Source: Desulfobacterales bacterium (GTDB lineage: Bacteria > Desulfobacterota > Desulfobacteria > Desulfobacterales > JAFDDL01). From it: 64,000 nt of DNA. The position numbers and the translations under genes were made by a program. This document shows, piece after piece, positions 9,118 to 17,838 of this stretch; position 1 is the first letter of the stretch, and the number at the start of each line of letters is the position of its first letter. A model generated the notes under the pieces. The model was not told the DNA's origin. It searched no databases and saw nothing but the letters and a program-made list of their open reading frames with translations. Location of the stretch: the NCBI GenBank assembly GCA_034003325.1, contig JAVEYW010000003.1, positions 186,001 to 250,000 of the forward strand, read 5' to 3'.

Positions 9118-9819
9118 ATGTTGAAGAAAGACCTGCTTCTTCGCAACCCATTAAGATTACTAGGTTATGGCGAAAAAAACCTTCTGAATTCAGGCGAGTT
9201 CGGTGCGGTATTGGCCAGGGCCGGTGTCGGGAAAACCGCTCTATTGATCCAGTTGGCACTCAACAGCCTTCTGAATGAAAAACGAGTGCTTCATATCAGT
9301 TTAAACGACCCGGTCAACAAGGTGACACTGTGGTACGATGAGGTGTTTCGCAATATTGCCGGCCAGTACGACCTGCTTCAAATGAACGAGATATGGGATA
9401 GCCTTCTCCCGAATCGGTTGATCATGACCTTTCAGGTAGAAGGATTTAGTGCGCCAAAACTGGGGGAACGCCTGACCGACCTGATGTCTCAAAATATTTT
9501 TTCGCCGGACATGGTGATTGTGGACGGCCTTCCTTTGGATGACTCCACCCGTCCAACCCTTGCAGCGCTCAAAGATTTGGCAAAAGCAATGAATTTTCCC
9601 ATGTGGTTTACCGGCCGGACCCATCGGCATGAAGAAGATGCCCCCAACGGCCTGCCCATGCGAATATCCGCGGTGGCAGATCTCTTTGAAACCATTCTTC
9701 GAATGAGACCTGAAACATCACAAATTCACATTTGCGCCGTAAAGGGCAACGCCGTCCCCGAATCGAATACGCATTTGTTGCTGGATCCCGTAACCATGCT
9801 GATTCAGGACGGCAACTAG
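9118..9819 (+). CDS. P-loop NTPase of RecA/KaiC-like type, function unknown
   Basis: Encodes 233 residues from ATG 9118; GAGAGAGGAA lies just upstream, and the frame further 5' has no family-like sequence. A Walker A motif (ARAGVGKTALLIQLAL, about residues 31-46) follows a short lead-in, and a hydrophobic Walker B strand ending in D (MVIVDG) lies near residue 132, with WFTGRTH as a likely sensor strand. This is the fold of RecA/KaiC-like single-domain ATPases. No helicase, kinase or DNA-binding extension is present. It follows EF-G on the same strand, but the 144-bp gap with a weak hairpin makes co-transcription uncertain. Confidence 0.6.
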   Translation: MLKKDLLLRNPLRLLGYGEKNLLNSGEFGAVLARAGVGKTALLIQLALNSLLNEKRVLHISLNDPVNKVTLWYDEVFRNIAGQYDLLQMNEIWDSLLPNRLIMTFQVEGFSAPKLGERLTDLMSQNIFSPDMVIVDGLPLDDSTRPTLAALKDLAKAMNFPMWFTGRTHRHEEDAPNGLPMRISAVADLFETILRMRPETSQIHICAVKGNAVPESNTHLLLDPVTMLIQDGN

Positions 9820-9828
9820 CTGATTTTA

Positions 9829-11979
9829 TTAGCCGATAAAATTTAAAATAACCTCATAAACCCTTTCAGATCCGTCCCCCATGAGAATACCGTGGCGTGA
9901 GAAATTGAGAAGGCTGTAGGTTTTATTCGTTGCGCCGAGTTGCTCGAAGAGTCGTCGAGAACCACGAGGGTCCACCACCGGATCCTGATCCGCCTGCACA
10001 ACCAGTGTTCGGCATTTGATTTCGGGCAACTTCGGCGCCAATGAATACATCAGACGTTCCAGTTCTCTAACACCCGAAATGGGATTTCGCCGATAGTTGA
10101 TATGTGGATTTTCCGAATGGTTCGGCACAAATATTTTTTGCCCACCATTCATTTGAATTTTTTTCATCAACCGGTTCCATGTATCCACGGCCGGGGCGAA
10201 TTTGGACGAAAAATCCTGTAACCGCATCGGCGGGCAGACCGCAAACGCACTTTGAATATCCGGCATTCTCGCCGCCAAATTCAGCGCCAAGCCGGCACCC
10301 GTTGAAAAGCCGCCGACAACGACGCGACGGCACATATTTTGAATGATCGCGTAGCCGACATCGGCATTTCGGATCCAATCCTTGAAATTGCGTTGAGCAA
10401 GATCTTCGGGTGAAGTGCCATGGCCCTTGAGTCTAGGCGCATAGACACAGTATCCTCTTTTTTTAAGATAGTGCGCCAACCCCCTGACTTCCGCGGGGGC
10501 TGCCATATACCCGTGTATCAGCAATACGCCGGTTTTTCGAGATTTTCCACGCAGCAGAAAAGGCCGGCCGACATTCTTGTCTTTTGATTCCCCCGCAATG
10601 AAAAACGCGGCATAATCCTTTTCAAACCCATCCAGTTCCTTTTTAAGCAGACTGGTTATAATCCTGCGTCGCAAAAAATACTCGGGCAACCATGCAATAT
10701 GACGTATTTTTTTTTGCAGCCCCCACATCGGCTCTATGGAATTGGCCATTACAGCCATAGGGTTATCGATTCTAACCCGATGGAAATCAAAGGGAAAGGA
10801 TAGTTTTTGCGTATCACGCCATAGCAACCCGTCCCGATTCAACACCACCCCTTTTTCGGTCGCGACGGACATAAAATCCCGAAACCGGTGATACCGGTCA
10901 TCTGTAATCAAATGCAACTGATCTTCACTTAGTGTGCGATGCAAACAAATAGAAGCATGATCCGACAGGTCGGAAGCCAACAGAAATACGCGTCGTCTCA
11001 GATTCGCTTCGGTCGTTTTGCGAAACGGCAGTTGCCGAAGCATGCCCGCAAACAGATGATCCGAGTTGACCGTGGTCATGCTATAAATGGCATCCATATA
11101 GCGTTTCATAATCTTTAGCGCATCTCGCCGCATTCGTTTTCTGGAAGCGATCGGCGAGTCAAACCCGAAGGAAGCTTTTTGGTTGATATCCTTTTTAGTG
11201 ACCTTGCTGTGCATGAATGGGCTGATCTCAATCGCCGGCGCAAAGCGAATATCGATATCAACCCCTGAAAGGAGCATGGCGCCCTCGGTCATAATTTCTT
11301 CCACGACTCGCTCCGGAATATCTTTTCCGGCAAGATTAACGGCCAGCTTGCTTAAAATATTTTCTTTGGCCCGCACGGGGTAATACGTAATGTTAACTGG
11401 AACAATGCAGGTCGACCCATGTTGTATTTGATCGATGGAAGAAATGTGAAACTCCCCAAGTAATCTGTCTGCTTCGGCCAAATCCTGTTGTTGAAGCGAA
11501 AAAAGGCGTTGACGGTAAAACTCCGTCCGCAGCGCAAGCGTGGCCGCGCCGGTATGTGGCGGGCGTTTGCCTCCGGCGTAGGACACAATATAACGACCCT
11601 TTTCCACTATTTTTTTATTTTTGACCATTCGGCCTTCGGGAAAAATAATCCAGTGGGCTTCCCCCGTGAGCAAGGTCTTAACGATCAACTGATCTCGTTG
11701 CGGGTCTTTCGTGGATACGGCCCCAACACTTTTAAGAAAATCCCCGAACGCGCCGCCGAACAATCCGGCATCGGCAAGAGACCAGACGGCCCGGTTTGTC
11801 AGTTTGAAAATATAATACGGCATCAGGAAGGTTTCGATTCGGGTGAAATGATTGATCACAAAAATGATGGGCCTATTTTCCGGTATGTTTTCTCGGCCGT
11901 GGATAACAAGATCGGCTTTGGAAAGATTGTAGATTGCTTTTATGGCAAGACCGGTAGTGCGATAGGCAAATCTATTCAT
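9829..11979 (-). CDS. PlsC-type acyltransferase fused to an alpha/beta hydrolase
   Basis: Encodes 716 residues. The N-terminal third is a lysophospholipid acyltransferase-like domain with NHFTRIE (His44, Glu49, so H-x4-E in place of the family's H-x4-D) and the FPEGRM block at 113-118. The C-terminal third is an alpha/beta hydrolase: LLIHGYMAAPAEVRG oxyanion region, nucleophile elbow GGFSTG (Ser about 559), acid in VQADQDPVVDP and His in FSRHGIL, close to the monoacylglycerol lipase/carboxylesterase group. One chain could therefore remove and add acyl groups on a glycerolipid. No signal peptide is obvious, and the partners are unknown. It is divergent from the ferredoxin/mnmA cluster. Confidence 0.8.
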   Translation of the reverse strand: MNRFAYRTTGLAIKAIYNLSKADLVIHGRENIPENRPIIFVINHFTRIETFLMPYYIFKLTNRAVWSLADAGLFGGAFGDFLKSVGAVSTKDPQRDQLIVKTLLTGEAHWIIFPEGRMVKNKKIVEKGRYIVSYAGGKRPPHTGAATLALRTEFYRQRLFSLQQQDLAEADRLLGEFHISSIDQIQHGSTCIVPVNITYYPVRAKENILSKLAVNLAGKDIPERVVEEIMTEGAMLLSGVDIDIRFAPAIEISPFMHSKVTKKDINQKASFGFDSPIASRKRMRRDALKIMKRYMDAIYSMTTVNSDHLFAGMLRQLPFRKTTEANLRRRVFLLASDLSDHASICLHRTLSEDQLHLITDDRYHRFRDFMSVATEKGVVLNRDGLLWRDTQKLSFPFDFHRVRIDNPMAVMANSIEPMWGLQKKIRHIAWLPEYFLRRRIITSLLKKELDGFEKDYAAFFIAGESKDKNVGRPFLLRGKSRKTGVLLIHGYMAAPAEVRGLAHYLKKRGYCVYAPRLKGHGTSPEDLAQRNFKDWIRNADVGYAIIQNMCRRVVVGGFSTGAGLALNLAARMPDIQSAFAVCPPMRLQDFSSKFAPAVDTWNRLMKKIQMNGGQKIFVPNHSENPHINYRRNPISGVRELERLMYSLAPKLPEIKCRTLVVQADQDPVVDPRGSRRLFEQLGATNKTYSLLNFSRHGILMGDGSERVYEVILNFIG

Positions 11980-12055
11980 AGTGATGCTGGCAACCGTTTG
12001 ATCCGTTTCAAGGTCTTTACCAAAACACCCTGCGACATGCGGCGGAATGAAGATG

Positions 12056-12084
12056 TTGACATATAAGAAGATTGGATTTAATTT
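12056..12084 (+). promoter_or_regulatory. Possible promoter of the NIL-ferredoxin/mnmA/mtaB cluster
   Basis: A perfect TTGACA (12056-12061) is followed after 17 bp by TAATTT, a weak -10. It lies in the divergent spacer about 45 bp before the GTG start of the first gene. Confidence 0.35.
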
Positions 12085-12128
12085 ACAATCCTTTAAGATA
12101 AAAATAAAGTAATTTTCGGAGGATTCGC

Positions 12129-12557
12129 GTGTATTCCAAAATACTCATGCTGCAATTTCCCATTACGGAAGCGCAAAAGCCGGTGGTCTGCAACCTGGCG
12201 AAACATTTTGATCTGACTTTTAATATTTTAAAGGCCACCATCCTTCCCCGCAAGGAAGGCGTCATGGTGCTTGAATTATCGGGAAGCCGCAAGAACTTTA
12301 ATGACGGCGTTAATTATTTGAAATCTCAAGGGGTTGATATTAAAACAGCCGACAGTGAAGTCAAAAGAAGCAAAAAAAAATGCATTCACTGCGGCGCTTG
12401 CACCGCGGTTTGCCCCACGGGTGCGCTTTCTATTCAGCGCCCGGAAATGACGGTTATATTCGACCAGAGCAAATGCAGCATTTGTCAACTGTGTGTTCCC
12501 GCATGTCCGACAAGAGCCATGGAAGTCCGGCCCCTCGACCAGCTTTTTTTCGAATGA
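12129..12557 (+). CDS. NIL domain / 2x[4Fe-4S] ferredoxin protein
   Basis: Encodes 142 residues from GTG 12129, with GGAGGA at 12118-12123. Residues 1-75 match the NIL ligand-binding fold (named for a conserved motif in methionine-transporter ATPases). Residues 85-126 hold two classical 4Fe-4S motifs, C85-x2-C88-x2-C91-x3-C95 and C116-x2-C119-x2-C122-x3-C126. NIL-ferredoxins occur in anaerobes near genes for sulfur incorporation. The stop codon overlaps the mnmA start (ATGA), so the two are translationally coupled, which suggests electron or sulfur delivery for tRNA 2-thiolation. A run of nine A encodes the lysines before the first cluster. Confidence 0.85.
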   Translation: MYSKILMLQFPITEAQKPVVCNLAKHFDLTFNILKATILPRKEGVMVLELSGSRKNFNDGVNYLKSQGVDIKTADSEVKRSKKKCIHCGACTAVCPTGALSIQRPEMTVIFDQSKCSICQLCVPACPTRAMEVRPLDQLFFE

Positions 12558-13669
12558 AACCGTCCATCGCCATTGCCATGAGCGGCGGCGTGGATTCGCT
12601 CGTTGCCGCCTATCTTTTAAAAAACCGCGGACACTCCATTTTCGGTCTTCATTTTATTACCGGCTATGAAAAAAACCGATATATTCGCGAACAATTAGGT
12701 AACGAAACGGATCATGATGGCCATAAGGCGGGGGATTGCATTGATGTGACCGACATGCTCACGAATCATCCGATTCACCTTCTCGCCAACCAATTGAATA
12801 TCCCCCTTTATCTTGCGGACTGCCGCCACCTGTTTCAAAGGAAGGTTGTTGATTATTTTTGCCGCACCTATGCCGCCGGTCTCACCCCGAACCCTTGTTT
12901 GGTGTGCAACCCGTCCATAAAATTCGGTTCTCTTTTTACCTTTGCGTGCAAAAAGGGAGCCAGTGCCCTTGCAACCGGGCATTACGCGCGGGTTCTCAAA
13001 GGAGCCGATAATCGATATCATCTGCTCAAAGGCATCGACACGGCCAAAGACCAGTCGTATTTTCTGGCTTTTTTAAATCAGGAGCAGCTCTCCAGGGCCA
13101 TATTCCCGTTAGGCGTGATGACCAAGGATGCCGTGTACCAATTGGCTCGGGAAAAGAACCTCAGCCCGATCGTTTCCGATGAAAGTCAGGATATTTGCTT
13201 CATTAAAAGACAATCCTATGGTGATTTTTTGGTTAAAGATGGAAATATTACCCCAACGGACGGCCCCATCATAAATCTGAATGGCAATGTAATCGGTATT
13301 CACCATGGCTTACATCTTTTCACTATCGGCCAGCGCAAAGGGATCAACTGCCCCGCGGCGGAACCCTATTACGTGGTTGATATTGATCCGGTAAAAAATC
13401 AGTTGACTGTCGGCGCCAAAACGGACCTTCTCACGATGAAATGCCGGCTTGAAGATATTAACTGGATACAAAAACCGGTTCACACGCCATGCGAGCTGGA
13501 AACCAAGCTGCGTTACCGGCATCGCGCCGTGCCGGCAACATTGCAATTTGACGAAAACCAACGGGGTGTCCTGTATTTCCAATCTCCTCAAGCGTCCGTG
13601 ACCCCCGGCCAGGGCGCCGTATTTTTTCAGGGGCAGGAGGTAATGGGCGGGGGGTGGATCAGTCGATGA
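12554..13669 (+). CDS. mnmA: tRNA-specific 2-thiouridylase MnmA
   Basis: Encodes 371 residues; ATG 12554 overlaps the preceding stop. The PP-loop ATP-binding motif SGGVDS is at residues 10-15. The first catalytic Cys is in NPCLVCNP (C115, with C118 nearby) and the second in ESQDICF (C215), matching the two thiol-transfer cysteines of MnmA. The C-terminal beta-barrel region follows. The enzyme puts sulfur on U34 of tRNA-Glu, -Gln and -Lys. It is flanked by a ferredoxin and a tRNA methylthiotransferase in what looks like one operon (overlaps of 4 bp on each side). Confidence 0.94.
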   Translation: MKPSIAIAMSGGVDSLVAAYLLKNRGHSIFGLHFITGYEKNRYIREQLGNETDHDGHKAGDCIDVTDMLTNHPIHLLANQLNIPLYLADCRHLFQRKVVDYFCRTYAAGLTPNPCLVCNPSIKFGSLFTFACKKGASALATGHYARVLKGADNRYHLLKGIDTAKDQSYFLAFLNQEQLSRAIFPLGVMTKDAVYQLAREKNLSPIVSDESQDICFIKRQSYGDFLVKDGNITPTDGPIINLNGNVIGIHHGLHLFTIGQRKGINCPAAEPYYVVDIDPVKNQLTVGAKTDLLTMKCRLEDINWIQKPVHTPCELETKLRYRHRAVPATLQFDENQRGVLYFQSPQASVTPGQGAVFFQGQEVMGGGWISR

Positions 13670-14988
13670 AAAAAGAGATTTTTGAAATTATCACGCTTGG
13701 ATGCAAGGTAAATCAATCCGAATCCGCAACCATGAGCGCGAAATTGACCGCTTATGGCTGTCAAGCGTTCAAGCCAACGGACATGAATCCGGATGCTGCT
13801 ATTTCGGGTGAAAATGTCACCATTTGTATCATTAACACCTGCACGGTCACTGAAAAAGCATCCATGCAATCACGTCAGGCGATTCGAAAGGCAATTCGAA
13901 ATCATCCGAATGCCAAAATAATCGTAACCGGCTGTTATGCGCAAACCCAACCGGAAGAACTCATTAAAATTAAAGGCGTTGACGATATTGTCGGACGTGG
14001 TGGGAAATCGAGTATTCCGGAAAAGATTTTTATCGAGAGCCCTCTTTCCAAACCCCCGACCACTTTCCTATCGTTGCCCGCATTCGCCCACAGAACCCGC
14101 GCATTTTTAAAAATACAGGATGGCTGCAATGCGAAGTGTACCTATTGCATTGTCCCGAGGGCAAGAGGTGCCAGTCAAAGCATGCCATATGAACAAGTGC
14201 TGGCACAAATTAAGCGCCTCGAACAGACCGGTTACAAGGAAATTGTTCTTTGCGGTATTCACATGGGAACCTACGGCAGGGATTTAGACCCGGTGACAGA
14301 CTTGGAAAAATTGCTGACCGGAATTGAAGAATCAAACACCACCGCTCGAATTCGATTAAGCTCCATTGAACCCCGGGAAATCTCCGACGAAATAATCTCC
14401 TTGGTCGCCAAATCGAAAAAGCTATGCCATCACTTTCATATTCCCCTTCAGAGCGGCGATGACGGAATTCTTAAAAAAATGGGTCGCCCCTATTCCGGCG
14501 CTTTCTTTCGGGCTTTGATATTAAAGATTCATCAACAAATACCGAATGCCGCCATCGGTATCGACACGTTGATCGGATTTCCCGGTGAAAGCGACGCCGC
14601 GTTCAACCAAACCTATGATCTGGTTGAATCGCTGCCGATCACTTATCTGCATGCCTTTCCGTTTTCCCCTAGGGATAAAACACCCGCCGCCAAACTCCCC
14701 GGTCGCGTCCCCTTCGATATCGTCAAAGATAGATGCCGAAAAATGCGAGCGCTCGGCGCACAGAAAAAGAAATTGTTCTATGAGGGAATGAGGGGAAAAA
14801 TTGCGAGTGTTCTCGTTGAAGGCAGGTCAACCCCTGAAACCGGCCGGTATAAGGGCACCACATCGAATTATGTGCCCGTATATCTGATAGGGGCAGCGCC
14901 GATAAAGAACACGATGGTTCAGGTGCGCGTGGAAAGGTTTTTAGGTGAACGTGGTGTCATCGGTTCGCTGGTTACCTCAAAGGATTGA
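13666..14988 (+). CDS. mtaB: tRNA t6A37 methylthiotransferase MtaB
   Basis: Encodes 440 residues from ATG 13666, which overlaps the mnmA stop (ATGA); an in-frame ATG at 13654 is possible. The N-terminal UPF0004 domain supplies the auxiliary cluster ligands C13 (LGCKVNQ), C59 (NTCTVT) and C90 (TGCYAQ). The radical SAM cluster is C154-x3-C158-x2-C161 (CNAKCTYC). The C-terminal part has a TRAM-like RNA-binding region. The short second segment and the overall length favour MtaB (ms2t6A37) over MiaB or RimO. It completes a cluster of three genes for tRNA sulfur chemistry. Confidence 0.9.
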   Translation: MKKEIFEIITLGCKVNQSESATMSAKLTAYGCQAFKPTDMNPDAAISGENVTICIINTCTVTEKASMQSRQAIRKAIRNHPNAKIIVTGCYAQTQPEELIKIKGVDDIVGRGGKSSIPEKIFIESPLSKPPTTFLSLPAFAHRTRAFLKIQDGCNAKCTYCIVPRARGASQSMPYEQVLAQIKRLEQTGYKEIVLCGIHMGTYGRDLDPVTDLEKLLTGIEESNTTARIRLSSIEPREISDEIISLVAKSKKLCHHFHIPLQSGDDGILKKMGRPYSGAFFRALILKIHQQIPNAAIGIDTLIGFPGESDAAFNQTYDLVESLPITYLHAFPFSPRDKTPAAKLPGRVPFDIVKDRCRKMRALGAQKKKLFYEGMRGKIASVLVEGRSTPETGRYKGTTSNYVPVYLIGAAPIKNTMVQVRVERFLGERGVIGSLVTSKD

Positions 14989-14998
14989 AACAGGCGCG

Positions 14999-15757
14999 CT
15001 AACGAATATCTCTAATTTTTTTAATCTCTTCATAGGCCTCTTGAATTTCACGAAATTTTTCATTCGCAAATTGAATAAAGGCATCCGGCAATCCTTTTGA
15101 GGCGATTTTGTCCGGATGAAATTCGGATACTAACTTTCGATATTGTTTTTTAATCTGCTCATTGGTATCCGACTCATCGCAACCGATTACGGCATAATAC
15201 TTGACGGCGTTACTGACATACTTGGATTTGATTCGTTGGTACTGAGCGTCTTCAACATTAAAAATGCGAATCGCAGATAAAATCATCCTTTCTTCTGTCT
15301 GGCTCATGTTGCTGTCAGAAACAGACACGCGAAGCATAATGTCTATCATCATTTCCAGGAGTCTCGGCTCATTTCTGAACTGATCGTAAAACTGAGCCGC
15401 AAAATCTTGAAAACTTTCCCTCGAATGAACCGCTGCATGGAAAATATCCCGCGCAACCCGCCGGCTTTCCGGATCAAGGTTTAAATCCACAGCCATGAAT
15501 CTTTCCACGGAATCAACCTCCTCGGGAGTTAGCTCTCCGTCCGCTCTAGCAATTTTAGCAAGCATCGAAAAAGCTGCCACAAAAAAAGTGAGCTGGGCCG
15601 TTTGATTGCCGGCGGAAAAAGACTCCGTCTCAATGTAGCCGATAGAATCACCGCTCTTATCAAATGCGTGTCCGAACACGGCTCCCGCAATGGCCCCCAG
15701 TGGTCCCCCCATTGCAAAACCGATGGTTCCTCCTACTAATTTACCAAGCATTCCCAT
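14999..15757 (-). CDS. TerB-like / DnaJ-domain co-chaperone (DjlA-like)
   Basis: Encodes 252 residues. The N terminus has glycine-rich hydrophobic segments ([17 protein letters not shown]) that could insert in or lie on a membrane. Residues about 55-175 resemble the acidic TerB/DjlA central domain ([17 protein letters not shown]). Residues about 186-250 form a J-domain with the FHPDK motif, which stimulates DnaK ATPase. The order membrane segment, TerB-like, J-domain fits DjlA. It is convergent with mtaB (10 bp apart) and has its own promoter. Confidence 0.85.
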   Translation of the reverse strand: MGMLGKLVGGTIGFAMGGPLGAIAGAVFGHAFDKSGDSIGYIETESFSAGNQTAQLTFFVAAFSMLAKIARADGELTPEEVDSVERFMAVDLNLDPESRRVARDIFHAAVHSRESFQDFAAQFYDQFRNEPRLLEMMIDIMLRVSVSDSNMSQTEERMILSAIRIFNVEDAQYQRIKSKYVSNAVKYYAVIGCDESDTNEQIKKQYRKLVSEFHPDKIASKGLPDAFIQFANEKFREIQEAYEEIKKIRDIR

Positions 15758-15833
15758 AGAATCTCCAACCTCATATCATTTGCCGGTCAAAGGCGTCCGT
15801 ACACCCCTGCCTTTATCGATTTTAAATTTCGTT

Positions 15834-15862
15834 ATTATAATGCCATATGTGGTGCTTTTCAA
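15834..15862 (-). promoter_or_regulatory. Promoter of the DjlA-like gene
   Basis: On the minus strand TTGAAA (15862-15857), a 17-bp spacer and a perfect TATAAT (15839-15834) lie about 77 bp before the start codon. Confidence 0.6.
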
Positions 15863-16000
15863 GTGGGGCTGTTTCTAAATTTTTGATAATATTTAATATG
15901 GTTCGGAAAAGAGGGCAGTACAAATGAGGGGGATGACAGCCGGGATGAGAGTGAACCGGACTGAATTTGATCCCACAGTAGCCGGGATTCAATGATGAAG

Positions 16001-16393
16001 TTACGGGCCCTGCACGGTATGGTGTTTGATTAAATAATCAACCTTAATTTTTTGCTCCGCCGTGAGTTCTTCAAAACATAGACTTTGTTGGCGTTTTGAA
16101 ATGGAACTAAACGGCAATTTATTTTCAATCTCGAAATCAAAAACCGTACGTACCTTTATTTTATCAATATACAAGGAATTTTTGGCCAGCATAATGTTTA
16201 AGTATTCGGCAGTTAGCAATCGTTTGCTGCCGACAAAATATTGAAATGCCACCCCCCCCCTGCTCAAATCAATTATCTGCCCCAGCTCTTCATCCGAATC
16301 CGATTTAAGAATGGCAAATGCCAATCCCTTCATTGCATAGCGCTTGTGTTTTCTGCGGTCAACAGAGGGGCTTGTAACCGGCTGACAATTCAT
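16001..16393 (-). CDS. PilZ domain protein
   Basis: Encodes about 130 residues from ATG 16393, which has GGGAGG four bases upstream; ATG 16396 is directly adjacent, and a longer form starting at 16483 is open but lacks a ribosome site. The c-di-GMP binding signature is present: RRKHKRY near residue 15 (RxxxR) and DLSRGGVAF (DxSxxG) about 27 residues later. A lone PilZ protein of this size is usually a c-di-GMP adaptor for motility, secretion or exopolysaccharide. The DxSxGG codons are written with nine consecutive G, an unusual homopolymer for a coding region here. Confidence 0.8.
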   Translation of the reverse strand: MNCQPVTSPSVDRRKHKRYAMKGLAFAILKSDSDEELGQIIDLSRGGVAFQYFVGSKRLLTAEYLNIMLAKNSLYIDKIKVRTVFDFEIENKLPFSSISKRQQSLCFEELTAEQKIKVDYLIKHHTVQGP

Positions 16394-16822
16394 CATTCCT
16401 CCCGGTCTTTTAAACGTCCGAAAAGGTACAGTGGAACCGGACCGTATGGAAACCGAACACGTGTGTGAATTGGATTGCGGCATCGTATAATAACAGCGGG
16501 TTAACGGGAAGCCGCTTCACTTTTAAACAAAACGAAAGCCAACTATCTAAAACGCTAAAGAAATCTAAATGCCAACGAACAGATTGCTTTCATTAGCAGA
16601 TAAAACAGATAAAATCAATACGCAGAAAGTATTAACGCAAAATCAGGCAAGTAACAGCAACTTCCATTCGATCCCCCCTCAAGACTTTCGCTCCCGGCAG
16701 TTCATTTCTACATGCGATTGCCCTGACGATACCACCGCTATCACTGCTATCACTTGAGTTTGTTGACAGCTTTGAGTATGATTAATGTATCTATAACTGA
16801 ATGCCTTTCAAAGGAGGAAACG
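16394..16822. other. Intergenic region between PilZ gene and proline-rich secreted protein gene
   Basis: This spacer of about 430 bp contains the possible 5' extension of the PilZ frame (to 16483) and no other convincing gene. A TTGACA at 16763-16768 lies upstream of the secreted-protein gene but lacks a well-spaced -10. Confidence 0.4.
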
Positions 16823-17311
16823 ATGAATAGGTCAAAATTGCTTTACCTCGCTGTTTTCATACTTATTTGCTGTTTCAGTACCGCGTGGGCGGATAAAGGC
16901 AAAGACGAGTCCGGGAAAGGGAAAAAACAGTCTCCCTCATCTGATTATGGGCAAAACAAGGGCCGCGACGCTTATAAAGATGACCATCACGATTCTATGA
17001 GAACCAACGAAAATGACACGTATTTTCATCGGCGCGGCTATACCCGCCTGAACATCCCCAAAGGTCACTATCCACCGCCGGGAAAATGCCGTGTATGGTT
17101 TCCGGGGCAGCCTCCCGGTCAGCAGCCCCCTCCGGGCGATTGCCATCATTTGAATGTACCTCCCGGCGCTTGGTTAATTCGGCATCCGGTGGATCGGCCC
17201 GATCATTGCCACGTCACGGTCTATGATGATGATCGCCCGGGGTCCATTGTGATTACCGGAGAATTCGAGATACCAACGGGCGGATTCGTACGCGTTGTTC
17301 TGGATAAATAA
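16823..17311 (+). CDS. Secreted proline/glycine-rich hypothetical protein
   Basis: Encodes 162 residues from ATG 16823 with AAGGAGG directly upstream. Residues 1-22 form a clean signal peptide ending in TAWA, followed by a charged linker rich in Lys, Asp and Gly. The centre has PPPGKCRVW and PGQQPPPGDC blocks, each ending around a Cys, then a His/Asp-rich beta-like tail. I recognise the pattern as a recurrent exported proteobacterial protein of unknown function. It may be an envelope or stress protein; the next gene is a GlsB-type stress membrane protein. Confidence 0.65.
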   Translation: MNRSKLLYLAVFILICCFSTAWADKGKDESGKGKKQSPSSDYGQNKGRDAYKDDHHDSMRTNENDTYFHRRGYTRLNIPKGHYPPPGKCRVWFPGQPPGQQPPPGDCHHLNVPPGAWLIRHPVDRPDHCHVTVYDDDRPGSIVITGEFEIPTGGFVRVVLDK

Positions 17312-17405
17312 AGATAAATTGAGAGCCGGGGGAAAATAGACAATACTGACATGCGTCTGACCTTTGAGGATCATAGAAGTGGGGGCGGATACAAGGAGGG
17401 AAGCT

Positions 17406-17654
17406 ATGGGGATATTTTCTTGGATCATAATGGGGCTTATTGTTGGCGCTCTGGCGAAATTTCTCATGCCTGGGAAAGATCCCGGAGGGATATTTATTAC
17501 CATACTTATAGGAATCGCTGGCGCTTTTGTTGGCGGTTTTGTCGGCGCAAGATTGGGATTGGGAGCAATTAGCGGTTTTAATCTTGGTAGCCTTGCACTG
17601 GCTACCGGTGGCGCGCTGGTTTTGCTGATGATATATCGTCTCGTAAAACGGTAA
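17406..17654 (+). CDS. GlsB/YeaQ/YmgE family stress-response membrane protein
   Basis: Encodes 82 residues from ATG 17406, with AAGGAGGG upstream. Three hydrophobic glycine-rich helices (IIMGLIVGALAKFLMPG, an ILIGIAGAFVGGFVG helix and a C-terminal helix) and the G-K-DPGG loop are the hallmarks of the transglycosylase-associated/GlsB family, small inner-membrane proteins induced in stress. It follows the secreted proline-rich gene by 94 bp on the same strand. Confidence 0.88.
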   Translation: MGIFSWIIMGLIVGALAKFLMPGKDPGGIFITILIGIAGAFVGGFVGARLGLGAISGFNLGSLALATGGALVLLMIYRLVKR

Positions 17655-17721
17655 AGCTTGAACCTTGTGTCTTACATCTGTCTGAAGAGGGGTGCAGCAA
17701 AAAAGTCGCCTTACTCCTCCC

Positions 17722-17838
17722 GGTGATCGTCGGCCTTCACCCACGGTGGGACGATAACATTGACGCTACTGTCGGACAGCTCGCTTATAGCAATTTTTGA
17801 CGGGGGATACTTGAGGATTCGATCGTTTTCAGCAAACG
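17722..17838 (-). pseudogene. Stranded fragment of an mscS gene
   Basis: About 118 bp match 23217-23335 inside the intact mscS gene, with roughly 17 mismatches (about 86% identity by eye). On the minus strand it still reads as about 37 codons similar to the channel's C-terminal domain (NDRILKYPP, SELSDSSVNVIV, PWVKADD versus DDRILKNPP, SELADSSVNFIV, PWVKADD). Both ends are truncated. The left end runs into unrelated sequence and the right end into the 5' end of the CDF transporter gene. Confidence 0.75.
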
